From assembly GCA_001179505.1 (NCBI GenBank), contig CDMY01000123.1, positions 1-27,872 of the forward strand: a DNA stretch of 27,872 nt, in the 5' to 3' direction. How positions within the stretch are numbered: position 1 is the stretch's first letter; every line of letters starts with the position of its first letter. Below are positions 1 to 10,183 of the stretch, in pieces. The notes beneath the pieces were generated by a model, which did no database searches, was not told where the DNA came from, and was given only the letters and a program-made list of their open reading frames with translations. A program made the translations under genes and the position numbers. This DNA is from Vitrella brassicaformis (lineage: Eukaryota > Sar > Vitrellaceae).

Positions 1-191
1 GCATGCATTCTGCATGTCCCTGTTGCCTGTTTGGTGTGTGCTGTGGACAGAGAAGATGCCTGGTTGCGCCGGAAGGTAGCGCCGGGCTTAGGGACAGGTG
101 TCTCGTCAAACCCTTAACCAACCAACCAACCAAGCGTGCTCTTTCGCGATCGTCCGTGGCCGCTGATTCAGTTTTTGGTGTAGCGTTCTTA
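1..191. other. 5' flank of the centrin gene, nothing coding seen
   Basis: No coding exon with a plausible continuation is visible. It holds a short run of CCAA repeats near 117-131. It probably contains promoter and 5' UTR sequence of the centrin gene, but I cannot place a promoter motif. Confidence 0.4.
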
Positions 192-1242
192 ATGGCGATG
201 ACGGTAGGCTGGAAGCACACAAAGGAAGGTCCCTCGTGCATCCATACCATCCACGGCCTATGACACCCACGCATCCTTCCTGCGTTTTTTCAGTCGTTGC
301 GTCGTATCACGGGATCTCCGCCTCGTTCCCGGCCCAGTAGGAAGAAGCCAGGCCTATCGGAGGTACGAGCTCACTCACACGAGATGCGACGGATGCATCT
401 GGCCGTCCGAGTCCATCGTTGTGGCTTTCTGGCTCTCTTTGGTGGTCGCAGGAGCAGTTGGAGGAGGTCCGCGAGGCCTTCAACCTGTTCGATACGGACC
501 ATACCGGTCAGTCAGCACGACAAAGCTCATCCGCGTGAATGTGTGTCGGCTTCACTCATTGTCCCGCCCACCCGCCACCCACAGGTGCGATAGATGCTCG
601 TGAGCTGAAGGCGGCGATGCGTGCGTTGGGTTTCGATGTCAAGAAGGAGCAGGTGCGCAAGATCCTGGCGGAGATAGGCAAGGACCCCACGGCCGCCATC
701 AACTACGAGGAGTTCCAGGAAATCATGAGCGGACGCATGGTACGTGAGTGCGCGACCTAACACAGCAGAAGGGTGGGTGGGGTGGGTGTCATGGCACAGT
801 GTGTGTGTGTCGCATGGCGTGGTGGTGTGTGTAGGGTGAGAAGGACAGCCGGGAGGAGATCATGAAGGTGTTCAAACTATTCGATGACGACGACACGGGT
901 ACATACAGTACACACGCAGGCTGTATGTACGTGGCTCATCCCATCCATGCAGGCAAGATAAGTTTCCGCAACTTGAAGCGCGTTGCTGCTGAGTTGGGCG
1001 AGACGTTGACGGACGAGGAGTTGCAGGAGATGATCGACGAGGCCGACAGGGACGGAGATGGACTCATCAACCCAGACGAATTCTACCGGTAGGTACCTAC
1101 ATGCAACCATCACACACACGGGCATGGACATAAATAAGGTCAGGTCACCACACATCCTTCTGCTGTGTGTATTTGTTCGGTCAGGGTGATGCGGCGCCGC
1201 GGCGATGACCCGCTGGACGACTTCGATAGCGATGAGGACTAG
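192..1242 (+). CDS. Centrin (caltractin), EF-hand protein of centrosome/basal body
   Basis: Seven coding exons: 192-203, 294-362, 452-506, 585-739, 835-898, 953-1088, 1185-1242, giving 182 aa. Family role: calcium-binding protein of centrosomes, basal bodies and spindle poles. The N-terminal [17 protein letters not shown] is typical of centrins. EF-hand loop 1 is residues 41-52 (starts DTDHTG, ends E). Loop 2, about 77-88, starts with G where Asp is expected and is probably degenerate. Loop 3 is 114-125 and ends in Asn, as in known centrins. Loop 4 is 150-161 (DRDGDG) and looks canonical. The stretch GKISF through DEADRDGDG matches centrins closely. The tail is acidic (DSDED) instead of the common short basic-hydrophobic end. 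The start is inferred: ATG at 192 opens a four-codon exon with a good donor (GTAGGC) that joins in frame to 294. The first exon is the least certain part. Confidence 0.9.
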
Positions 1243-1964
1243 GGGAGGGAGGGAGGGACGGAGAGGGGCAGTGCAGCTGACACAGATGGGCACTGCACAC
1301 ATAGATGGGCTGACTTAGATCAATCGATGTCGGTGTGCTGGCTGCAGGAGCCAACCGACCTACATGCCTGCCTTCGTTTCTGTACAGCCAGCAGCTTTTA
1401 TTTCGACTCCATCTTCGTAAGGTTGCTGGCTGTGTGTGAAACCGACCGACCAGTGGCTAGTGTCTGTGAGGTGAGGTGGAGGTGTGTACAGATTATGCCT
1501 GCCTGCCTGCCCGAGAGCTGTGTGTGTGTGCGTATCATACGTACGTGGACCCTTCATTCCTTTATCATGTCTGTCTGTCTGTGAGTGCGCGTGTTGACTG
1601 ACACTTGCTGTGTTGACTGACTGGCTGTCTGCACGTACGGTACACGTTGATGATTCTGATGGATGGAATGCGTCACGTGTCCATCCATCCATCCATCCAT
1701 CCATTCACCAGCCTCAAGAGCCCATCCATACATCTGTACACACGACACGGCATGTACAAATACACACGTTCCTGGGCGAAAATCGCATGCGATGGACCGG
1801 TATACAGAGGGCAATGGGTCCATCATCACCCAGCTGTCGCTCCATTCGCGGCCCACACGTGCTGCTGCTGCTCCTCGGTGATGGGCAGGGGCACTGGCCG
1901 CCGGAATACGTTGAGCAAGTAGCGCTTTTGCTGCCCATATGCAGCTGCAGAAGTGGGGCTCGGC
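1243..1964. other. Convergent intergenic region with simple repeats
   Basis: This lies between the 3' ends of the centrin gene (+) and the secretory-protein gene (-). It holds TGCC repeats around 1497-1511, GTCT repeats near 1569-1581 and a CCAT tetranucleotide run near 1680-1704. Open frames here are created by these repeats and show no splice-linked continuation. I see no RNA gene. Confidence 0.5.
1680..1704. repeat. (CCAT)n microsatellite
   Basis: About six tandem CCAT units are read directly. The same motif recurs on either strand elsewhere (16906-16928, 15882-15901, 22391-22410, 23444-23462), so it is a genome-wide simple repeat and not gene-specific. Confidence 0.85.
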
Positions 1965-3675
1965 TCACGGTTGAAGATAGGAGAAGAAATTGGTCCGGAA
2001 GCCGAAGAACGGGGGGAGGAGGAAATCTCGCGTTTGTAGCTTGTCTGCGTTCCACCACATGTAGTGCACTGACGAAAGAGGACAGCAATGAATGCATCTG
2101 TGTCTCATGCGCCGCTGTACTTACTTCGCCTGACCTCCTTGCCCCATCGGTGAAGGTTGCCAAAGTCCGCCTCCTGATTCGTTAGCCACCTACAAAAGGG
2201 AAACGTAGGCCCGTTTCAAGTGTCTTCTCTTCGGGGGGATTCGTTACTCTGGTGGAGGCTTCATGCTTGCGGCTGGAGCAGGCACTGGAGGAGCAGTTGT
2301 GGGCCGATGGGTGCCCCATCTGCGTCGCGCCCAACCGCAAACGAATGAGTAGCCAGCCATCCATCCTTTCCCTTACTGGTCGAGAGGCCGGTGGCCTTCA
2401 GAGACCCTAGGGGGGACGGCCGTAGTGTGACCCCCACTGTCAGCAGCATTCGTTGCCTGCAGACAGACACAGATACCGGGTAGTGTGTCTCCTTCAGGCG
2501 AATGACCTACATTGTTTTCGGGAGACGGCTGCCTCTCAGCTGAGGGCGCTTGTGTTGGCGGAGGAGGGGGTGTCATCGACAATACCCCAGGCAGGCGGCG
2601 CTTGCTTGTCTGAAAGGTGCACACGTATTCGACTCATGTCTCTGTAACTCAAGCCAAAGTACCTCGTTACTGTTGGTCAGGGCTCCCTCTTCGCAGAAGA
2701 GCTTGAAGTCCTTTATTTCTTCGTTGCCCGTCAGTGCCACATCCACATTGTACGAAAACTCGGCGCTGCGAGACACAGGCAACGTATATTTGGCAACGAC
2801 CCGACGAACGGATGGACGGCTCTCGTTTTTCTTACCAGATGGGCTCTGCTGACAGCTCTCCCTGAAGGCGTCCGACATCTATCGCACCTCCTCTCACTCA
2901 TCGTTCCTCGCCGCTTACAATGCCATATGTTTTGAGGACGTCCTGCATCACAGGTCTGCAGCTGTACCTCAACCCGTCCCTCAGCTGCTCAGCCTGCGTC
3001 TTGCCCTCCTCCCTCGGATAGCTGGCGTCGAACAGACTCTGCTGGCACGCTGCATGGACGTCTCGGTCAGAGAGGTATTCCAACAGAGGCGTCCCGCTCT
3101 TTTGCGACTCCTCTTCCACCTGCGTACGTGTAGACACACAGATGGCGGAGCCGCACATGACCAAATCTACTCCTGACCAGCAGGCCGCAGAATTTCGTCC
3201 CGTTGTTGTTGCCCATCAGCCCCAGCTGGAGGGCTTCCATGACCCGGCCATCCAGCTCCTCACATGTGTCCAAAAGCTCACTGGCCATGCCCGCCGTCGA
3301 TAATTGCAGCCGCTCGGCCGCTGCCTTGAGCTCATTCAAACAAATCGGCTGAGAAATCATGTGAGTGTAAGGAAAGAGGCGCATTGCAATGGGTGATATC
3401 TGCATCTCGCGTGTGTGCGCAGATCACCTTGAGGGTGCCCTCTCCAATCCGCTCTCCTGGGTTCGTCTTGGCCGCGGCGCGGTCCATGATGTCGTGGCAT
3501 ACTGGGCCACACACACACACACACAGGTGCTGCATGTGAAGGTGCTTTCTGTGTTGCATGGATCTGTGGTCTCACCTTGGTAGTATGAATGCTTTGGGAC
3601 GAACTCAAATATCGCTTCTCCATGCTGAGGCTGCGCAAAGGCGACGAAACTAAGCAAAAGAGCCCAGATCTGCAT
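1965..3675 (-). CDS. Predicted secreted/ER-lumenal protein of unknown family
   Basis: Ten exons on the minus strand: 3675-3576, 3501-3428, 3348-3178, 3119-2919, 2878-2663, 2609-2511, 2456-2377, 2319-2248, 2189-2125, 2068-1965, giving 393 aa with all phases matching. Residues 1-21 (MQIWALLLSFVAFAQPQHGEA) look like a cleavable signal peptide. A helical, cysteine-bearing region follows to about residue 254, with single cysteines spread widely (for example VCHDIM, PICLNEL, DTCEEL, KFCGLL, YSCRPVM, LFCEEG). N-x-S/T sequons (NGT, NES, NET) fit passage through the secretory pathway. A Pro/Ser/Thr-rich linker of about 85 residues leads to a C-terminal block rich in Trp, Phe and Tyr (HYMWWNADKLQTRDF and after). 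No second membrane segment is evident. I do not recognise the family. It is divergent from gene B, with about 158 bp between the start codons. Confidence 0.75.
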
Positions 3676-3833
3676 CACAACCGCACACCTACATCACAGA
3701 AAGCCGCCCTTGCCAGATCTTCGGTCTTCTCCATGGGGGCCGGTCGGAACTTGAGCGCGCAAAGACTTGCCCCCACCCCCACTCTTACGTGAGAGACAGC
3801 GCTGTGCCCTTGGTTTAGGGAAGTCAAGAGAAA
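3676..3833. promoter_or_regulatory. Divergent intergenic region, probable shared promoter
   Basis: About 158 bp separate the start codon of the secretory-protein gene (-) from that of gene B (+). Both promoters and 5' UTRs must lie here or overlap the genes. I cannot identify a TATA box or initiator with confidence. The role is inferred from position alone. Confidence 0.4.
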
Positions 3834-6800
3834 ATGATGACGATGAAACGCAACATCCGTCCACCTGTCGACCCCCTAACGGTCTTCGCCCCCCCTGTCG
3901 ATGCACTGATGGCCGCTGCCATGAAATCAGGGGCTCGGAGTTGGGCGACGCGGCCGGTGGTCAATCGGGATACCGTGGCTCAGGTGCGGGCTGCGGAGCG
4001 GACGTCATCGAAGGACGCGGCAGTTGTGACGCGAACAGAGTGGGTGTGCAGCCCCACCAGCCCCCAGACCAAGCCAGCATGTGTTGTGGACAACGCGGTC
4101 CAGCCGTCTCCTCACCCTCTGAAGCCGTCGTCGGGTTTTCGGCCATTCAAACGCCTGAAGCAGATGATCTCCCAACCCAGGTCAGCCGCTCACTCACGCA
4201 TGCCAACCGCCGCACAGGGCGACAAGATCATCCCCCGTCGCCACGAGGAGCGGCATTCCGACCCCCTCACTGCGACAATGGTGCAGCCGTCATCGGCTTC
4301 CCTCCCTCCCCATTCCCCACCCTCAGCACCAGTCACTGGACCGCCAGTGAAGGAGACTGTCGCTGAGGTGCCATTCCAGCCGCCCGAGCCATCTGACAGC
4401 CGTCCTGATGATATGTCTCACCTGCCGAGTCCTTCACTGCCGCCAGTGGATGGGCCTCCCGCTGACAGTGGGAATGTGGAGGGCCAAGACGACAATCAGC
4501 GCAGAGACGGGGAGGAGCACGAGTGGCCAATGGAGGGGGCGCGACTGGTCGATCGGCACACCGTGGCTGAGGTGCCAGCTGTGGAGCGGATGTCGTCTGA
4601 GGATGCGGCAGTGGTGACGCCAGCAAATTGGGTGTACAGCCCCGGCAGCCCCTCTGTTGGCTGCCTTACCTCTCATGCATCCCCGCTTCCAACCAACTCA
4701 TCATGTGTTACGAATAGCGTTGAGGACACTCGGCAGCCATCCTCTCGACCACCACCGCTGCCCACCAAGTCTGCGAGACGTTATCTGAAGCTGCCAATGG
4801 TCCGCTTCACAAGAAAGCAGGGTAAGTCCTGACGTGATCCTTACGTGCAGATACAAAACGGAAGCTACTGCACACGATAATACGTGACGATATTGGCTCT
4901 CATGTGCGTTTTGTGTCAGAAAAAATTGACAAGAAGAAGGAATCTCATAAGCTCGCCACGGCCTCAGCAGACCAGAGCTCGTCAATGCCTGTCATCGTGC
5001 GCCAGGCGGGCGACAAAGAAGGCGACGCAGTGCCGCCACCGGCGTATGAGAGCCCCCCTGCCATCGTCTGCTCTCTCACATCCGCCGCACAGGGCCACAA
5101 GGGCATCCCCCGTGACCACGAGGAGCGGCGTCCCGAGCCCCTCACTGCCACCATGATACAGCCGTCATCGGCTTCTCTCCCCCCGTCACCCCCACCACCA
5201 GCACCAGCCACTAGCCCGCCAGTCAAGGAGACTGTCGCTGAGGTGCCATTCCAGCCGCCCGAGCCATGTGACAGCCGTCCTGCTGATGCGGCTCAGCTGC
5301 CGAGCCCCTCATTCCCGCCAGCTGACGAGCCTCCTGTGGTCAGTGGGAATGTGGAGGGTCAAGACGACAATCAGCACGAAGGGGGGCAGGGGGCTGAGAG
5401 GGCGCGAGTGGTCGATCGGCACACCGTGGCTAATGTGCCACCTGCGGAGCGGACGCCATCGAAGGACGCGGTAGTGGTGACGCCAGCAGATTGGGTGTAC
5501 AGCCCCGGCAGCCCCTCTGTTGGCTGCCTTACCTCTCATGGATCCCCACTGCCATCCAACTCAGCATGTGCTTCGATCGACGATAACAACGCGCGCCAGT
5601 CGTCCTCCCGACTGCCACCGCTGCCCAACAAGCCTGCGAGACGTTATCTGAAGCTACCAGCTGTTCCCTTCACAAGAAAGCAGAGTAAGTCCTGACGTGG
5701 TCCTTACGTGCAGATGAGAAAGGGAAGCGAACATAACTATATTGACTCTCATGGGCGTTTTGTGCCAGGGAGAACCGGCAAGGAGAAGGAGAAGGAGAAG
5801 GGATCTTTTGAGCTCGCTACGGCCTCAGAAGACCAGAGCTCTTTATCGCCTGTCATCGTGCGCCAAGCGGGCAACAAGGAAGACTACGCCATGCCATCAC
5901 CGCCATATGAGAGTCCCCCTGCAATCGCCCGAGCTCTCACACCCGCCGCACAGGATTACAGCAACATCCCTCGTGGCCACGAGGAGCAGCTTCCGGAGCC
6001 CCTTGCTGCGACAATGATACAGCCGTCATCGGCTTTTTCCACTCCCCCACCACCAGCCCCAGCCACTAGCCCGCCAGTCAAGGAGACTGTCGCTGAGGTG
6101 CCATTCCAGCCGCTCGAGCCATGTGACAGCCGTCCTGCTGATGTGTCTCAGCTGCCGGGCCCCTCATTGCCACCAACTGATGCACTTCAGGGGCAAGAGG
6201 AGAAGCAGCGCCTTAGCAGGCAGAGGACGCTATTGCAGCTCTCGGCAGAAATGTCATGTGAAGAAGCGGAAGAAATGCTCCCGTTTATTGAGGAGGAAGC
6301 GGCGAGGAGGGGCATGGATATGGATCATTATGTGGCTGCCGTCAAGCAGCAGGAAGCGGCGGCAGCAAAGTCTCAGAAGGAGAACAAGACGGGGCCTCGG
6401 GAGGTATCAAGCATGCCTGCCGAATCATTTCCTTCCTGGCTGGAGACGGCGAGTCTCTTCTTCAGCTCCATGATTTCCCCCTTCTCGACCTTCCAAGGAT
6501 TCAGCGGTGTGTTGGCAGCGGGGGATGGGCGTGGGACAAGGAGAAGAGATGTTCGCCAGCCTTCCCCACGAAGAAGCCGACAGTATGTAAATGACAGCGT
6601 AAAACTGTGGAAGCGAAAAGAGGATGTACTTTTCGTTCGTTCTTCTGTTTTTTCAGTTATGTGGATGCCGACCGATCCAACTTTGATGAGAGAGGCTTTC
6701 CTTGGCCAGGCGTGACGCCGCGTGATATCTTCCCCCACCGCCGCACGCCCCCCGCCAACAAACCACTTGATGAGACCATGCCCGACAACGTGTCCCTCTT

Positions 6801-7029
6801 CAGCTCACTACCCGACAACGACGAAGAAGCCGCGAGTGGTGAACCAAGACGTACCCGAGTATTCCCCGTCGCCGTCCAGATGGAGTTGAGGAGAGGATTC
6901 TATGGGGCGGGTGTTGGGCTAAATGTAGGCTCCCGGAGTATATCTGGTTCCCAAAGCGACCCCGACGAATGGGTGCCTTCAATCATCGAGGGGGACGAAG
7001 AGCGAAGCAGCAGCAGCAGCATCAACTGA
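3834..7029 (+). CDS. Gene B: large Pro/Ser-rich repeat protein, unknown function
   Basis: Four exons: 3834-4821, 4920-5684, 5769-6582, 6657-7029, giving 979 aa with matching phases (1, 1, 2). Exons 1-3 carry a duplicated module of about 200 residues. It begins near TAAQGDKI, passes through PPVKETVAEVPFQPPEP and VDRHTVAEVPAVERMSSEDA, and ends near RRYLKLPMVRFTRKQ. A partial module opens exon 1 and a truncated one sits in exon 3. After it comes a Glu/Arg-rich, probably helical segment (EMSCEEAEEMLPFIEEEAARR), then a basic stretch and an acidic, Ser-rich tail. Exon 2 has a PPAY sequence, a possible WW-domain ligand. No signal peptide or membrane segment is seen. Most of the chain looks disordered. 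Related sequence occurs in gene C on the opposite strand. Function unknown. The start at 3834 is one of two adjacent ATGs; nothing shows which is used. Confidence 0.75.
4182..4919 (+). repeat. Tandem module copy 1 of gene B (exon 1 end plus intron 1)
   Basis: The coding module resembles that at 5056-5684, with shared stretches such as PPVKETVAEVPFQPPEP, VTPANWVYSPGSPSVGCLTSH and LPTKSARRYLKLP. The following intron starts GTAAGTCCTGACGTGATCC, almost identical to the next one. The offset between copies 1 and 2 is roughly 870 bp. Confidence 0.85.
5056..5768 (+). repeat. Tandem module copy 2 of gene B (exon 2 plus intron 2)
   Basis: Second copy of the module, with the same intron start (GTAAGTCCTGACGTGGTCC) and the same in-frame phase-1 splice as copy 1. 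It contains VTPADWVYSPGSPSVGCLTSH and LPNKPARRYLKLP. Confidence 0.85.
5917..6190 (+). repeat. Truncated module copy 3 of gene B (exon 3)
   Basis: It matches the first part of copies 1 and 2 (ESPPAIARALTPAAQ, TMIQPSSA, PPVKETVAEVPFQPLEP, LPGPSLPP). It then stops abruptly before the VDRHTVAEVP half and continues into unrelated sequence. Confidence 0.8.
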
Positions 7030-7058
7030 GGCAGTGTATGGCGTGTGACAGGAATTTG

Positions 7059-7997
7059 GTAGGTGGCTGGATCGATAAATGGATAAGGCAGATAAACAGG
7101 CAGACAATATTGTATTGTGCGTTGTTCAGATCGTTTGCGGTGTGTGCATGACTCTCCCTCCCGTCATCCAGCCCTTCAAGTGCCCGGGAGGCCCCCATGC
7201 GCCCTGTCGTCACCAGCCGCCCCTCGCCCCCGGCAGCAGCCGCTGCACCTGCCCTCATCCCCGTCCCCATCCCTCATCGGATTGACAAGATGTCTGACGC
7301 TCATCGCAGCAGACAGGGCGATGCCGCATGGGCAGCCACGCGTAGCGACCAGGCCGTCCGCGACCCCCTCTCACAGACGGCATACTCAGTGGCCAGCAGC
7401 GTGTCGGGCAGGGAGGCCTCACCGCCATCCCATGGTCATGGAAGCGGCATGAACAACTTCGTCCCCGATTCCTCTCCTTATCGCCACAGAGCAGCTGCCG
7501 ACAGCCCGCTCTCTCGCGCGTCGCCCCGTCGGCTGCTGATCCGGTCGAGCCGCAGCTGCGTGGAGGCATCTGACGACGGCCATGACGCCACATGCGAGCC
7601 GTCCAAGACACGCACGAGTGCCAGAATCAGCCCGTCAGCAGCCAGCATGAGAGCCGGTGAAGCAGACGGCCGCCGACCAGCAGTGCGGCAGACAGACGAG
7701 GTGGCGTCTGCAAGGCCTGTGTCGCCTGCCCTTGCTGAGATGGCCCATCCTCGGCCGTTCGACGACGAGATATACGTCCATCGGGAGCCGACACAGGCCA
7801 CGTTTGGTCGGCGGCCGACCCACTGGGTGTACCTGCGGCCGTGTCCCTCGCTGCCCATGCCGGCACCATGCGACCCGCCGTGCACCTCAATGACATCCAA
7901 CTACCCCCCGCCCAGCGGACGGTCTCTGGAGCAAGATGGTGCTGATGCGTCCACCACACAGGTGGCCTGGTCGACGCTCGGTGCTCAGCAGAGACGA
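7059..7997 (+). repeat. Left arm of large inverted repeat
   Basis: Reverse-complementary in content to about 9240-10183. It begins in sequence resembling the last intron of gene C (shared AATGGATAAGGCAGA) and includes an acceptor-like CAG at 7127-7129. It continues through the conserved ORF to CTCAGCAGAGA. Arms differ by many substitutions plus a few indels, so this is an old duplication or a partly homogenised pair and not an assembly copy. The first 70 bp are only loosely similar. Confidence 0.85.
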
Positions 7998-8108
7998 TGG
8001 CTCATCCCTCGGCGTTTTGATGTGATGGAGAGGAGGCGACGGTGCATTTCAGAGGTATCATGTCACGAGTTACTGGTGCCGCCGAGTGGCGCCGACAATG
8101 AACAGTAA
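7197..8108 (+). CDS. ORF D: paralogue of the last exon of gene C
   Basis: A 303-codon open frame from ATG 7197 to TAA 8106-8108. About 265 residues match the terminal exon of gene C, for example HRIDKMSDAHRSRQGDAAWA, DDEIYVHREPTQATFGRRPT and HWVYLRPCPSLPMPAPCDP. The protein is Ser/Pro/Arg-rich with no known domain. In gene C this segment is reached by splicing. Here the frame upstream of ATG 7197 is closed by a TGA at about 7149, because one base is missing relative to the gene C arm, and gene B already ends at 7029. Either this ORF is translated from its own ATG, or it is a relict exon. All arm differences inside the ORF that I could trace by eye are multiples of three, which favours a translated frame. 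The last 38 residues, after QQRR, are unique to this copy. Confidence 0.6.
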   Translation: MRPVVTSRPSPPAAAAAPALIPVPIPHRIDKMSDAHRSRQGDAAWAATRSDQAVRDPLSQTAYSVASSVSGREASPPSHGHGSGMNNFVPDSSPYRHRAAADSPLSRASPRRLLIRSSRSCVEASDDGHDATCEPSKTRTSARISPSAASMRAGEADGRRPAVRQTDEVASARPVSPALAEMAHPRPFDDEIYVHREPTQATFGRRPTHWVYLRPCPSLPMPAPCDPPCTSMTSNYPPPSGRSLEQDGADASTTQVAWSTLGAQQRRWLIPRRFDVMERRRRCISEVSCHELLVPPSGADNEQ

Positions 8109-9239
8109 GGCTGTTTGCCTATTGACACTCTGTTGACCATAGGAGTTTCTCTTTGCGTCAGTGCTGCCAGTGCAATCATGGATTTTGAGGCCGTACTTTT
8201 CGGATTGTGGCGTCGGAGAAGTACACGTCGTGAATGTATGTCGGATCTGTCTGAGCAATTGAAACAATCGCCTCTTTCCTTCTGCCCTTTTTTGCGATCC
8301 GAAGCTCGCGCCCCTTTCGTGCGTTCGTCGTCACGGCTTTGCCGTACCCCTAAACCCTCCGCCCATCACTCTCGAGGTTTGTTCCGCCAGGATGTTCCTC
8401 GTCCTGCACTGTTCGGGGTGCAGGGAACCAAAAAGGAGCCTGTAAGCTGAGCCAGCAGCCCTCTGTGGCTGCCCTGGCGCTGTTCCATGTGAAAGCATGG
8501 GATGGCGACCAGGAGGGTTCGTCCCAGCTCAGCGACGCAGCCAACCAACTCTCGGCTTCCGGTGCCGGATAGATCTGACGAAGAAACCTCGATATCCTTC
8601 GAGGGAGCACACACCCGATGCATGTGTGACACTGTGGGCGTAGGCTGATTTGGCACGCTGGTGATGACGAGCTGAGCCGATGCGAAGAGTAGCACTCAAA
8701 GGCCCCAGGTGCGTGTGGTGCGACTTTTGAGCCATAGCACGTTGCGCTTTGCTTGTGTGTTTAGGCTGGTATGGTGACGCTGCTGGTGATACTTGGAGCT
8801 GACCACGGCAGAGACTCAGGACTGATGCGTTTGTGTGTGCGGGCGGTGGGTAATGGCCTGTGTACCCGCTGTGTGTGTGATGTGATGAGACTTGTTGATT
8901 GGCAGTGAAGTTGTTGAAGCATGAGCAAACCGCGTCATTTCATTCTTCATGACAAACACATAGCCAGGCAGTGTCCGCTTCTTCCCACCTCCCCTTTCCC
9001 TTATCATGAAGAGCAACAAGCACTGTGTCATGGAATCGAATCAGTCATCCGGTCACTCAGCTCTGGGTGGCCGTGCTCAGGTGTACTGCGCGCATGTCGG
9101 TCAGCTGCAGCCGTCTCCAACTGCACGGACCGCCATACGCGTCGCCCACATCAACACACCCACCACAAAGCAACAACGCTCTCACACACACTCCGAGAAG
9201 GACTCATCCGTCCGGAGTGCTGCTACGCCGTCGTCTCGC
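8109..9239. other. Spacer of the inverted repeat, nothing convincing seen
   Basis: About 1.1 kb lie between the tail ends of ORF D (+) and gene C (-). Open frames on both strands reach 80-110 codons but lack good splice context or recognisable content. No RNA gene, transposon terminus or target-site duplication could be found by eye. Confidence 0.5.
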
Positions 9240-10183
9240 TCATCTCTGCTGAGTGCCGAGCGTCGACCAGGCCGCCTGTGTGGTGGACGCATCAGCACCA
9301 TCTTGCTCCAGAGACCGTCCGCTAGGTGGGGGGTAGTTGGATGAGGAGCACTGCGGGTCGCATGGCGCCGGCATGGGCAGCGAGGGGCACGGCCGCAGGT
9401 ACACCCAGTGGGTCGGGCGCCGACCAAACGTGGCCTGTGTCGGCTCCCGATGGACGTATATCTCGTCGTCGAATGGCCGGGGATGGGCCATCTCAGCCAG
9501 GGCAGGCGACACAGGCCTTGCAGACGCCACCTCGTCTGTCTGCCGCACTGCTGGTCGGCGGCCGTCTGCTTCACCGGCTCTCATGCTGACTGCTGACGGG
9601 CTGACTCTGGCACTCGCACGTGTCTTGGGCGGCTCGCATGTGGCGTCATGGCCGTCGTCAGATGCCTCCACGCAGCTGCGGCTCGACCGGATCAGCAGCC
9701 GACGGGACGACGCGCGAGAGAGCGGGCTGTCGGCAGCTGCTCTGTGGCGATAAGAAGGAGAGGAATCGGGGACGAAGTTGTTCATGCCGCTTCCATGACC
9801 ACGGGAAGGCGGTGAGGCCTCCCTGCCCGACACACTGCTGGCCACTGAGTATGCCGTCTGTGAGAGGGGGTCGCGGACGGCCTGGTCGCTACGCGTGGCT
9901 GCCCATGCGGCATCGCCCTGTCTGCTGCGATGAGCGTCAGACATCTTGTCAATCCGATGAGGGAGGGGGATGGGGGTGCGGGCAGCTGGTGCGGCAGAAG
10001 GGCAAGGTTGGTTGGTGAAGACAGGGCGCATGGGGGCCTCCCGGGCAGATGAAGGGCTGGATGACGGGAGGGAGAGGTCATGCAGACGCCGTAAACAATC
10101 TGATGAGCCGAAAGACACAGCAAGGAACACACGTGTGTGCATCATGAGTTCTGCCTTATCCATTCATCTATCTGTCCACCCAC
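9240..10183 (-). repeat. Right arm of large inverted repeat
   Basis: It contains the last intron (10183-10100) and last exon (10099-9240) of gene C, paired with about 7059-7997. Here the reading frame is continuous from the splice acceptor, with CATGACCTCTCC where the other arm has CATGACTCTCC. The gene C stop codon (9242-9240) lies exactly where similarity between the arms ends. Confidence 0.85.

Noticed and set aside
1610-2185. Plus-strand open frame of 191 codons
   Set aside because: It runs antisense to the last exons of the secretory-protein gene and through CCAT repeats; the minus-strand exon chain explains the region better.
2377-2456. Apparent in-frame stop that seemed to end the secretory-protein gene early
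   Set aside because: The donor is CA/GTAAGG, so the TAA is inside the intron and the phase-2 splice keeps the frame to the exon at 2319 and on to 1965.
8350-8735. Overlapping minus-strand open frames of about 70-110 codons in the inverted-repeat spacer
   Set aside because: They start at non-ATG codons or lack splice-linked neighbours, and their content shows no recognisable or conserved segment.
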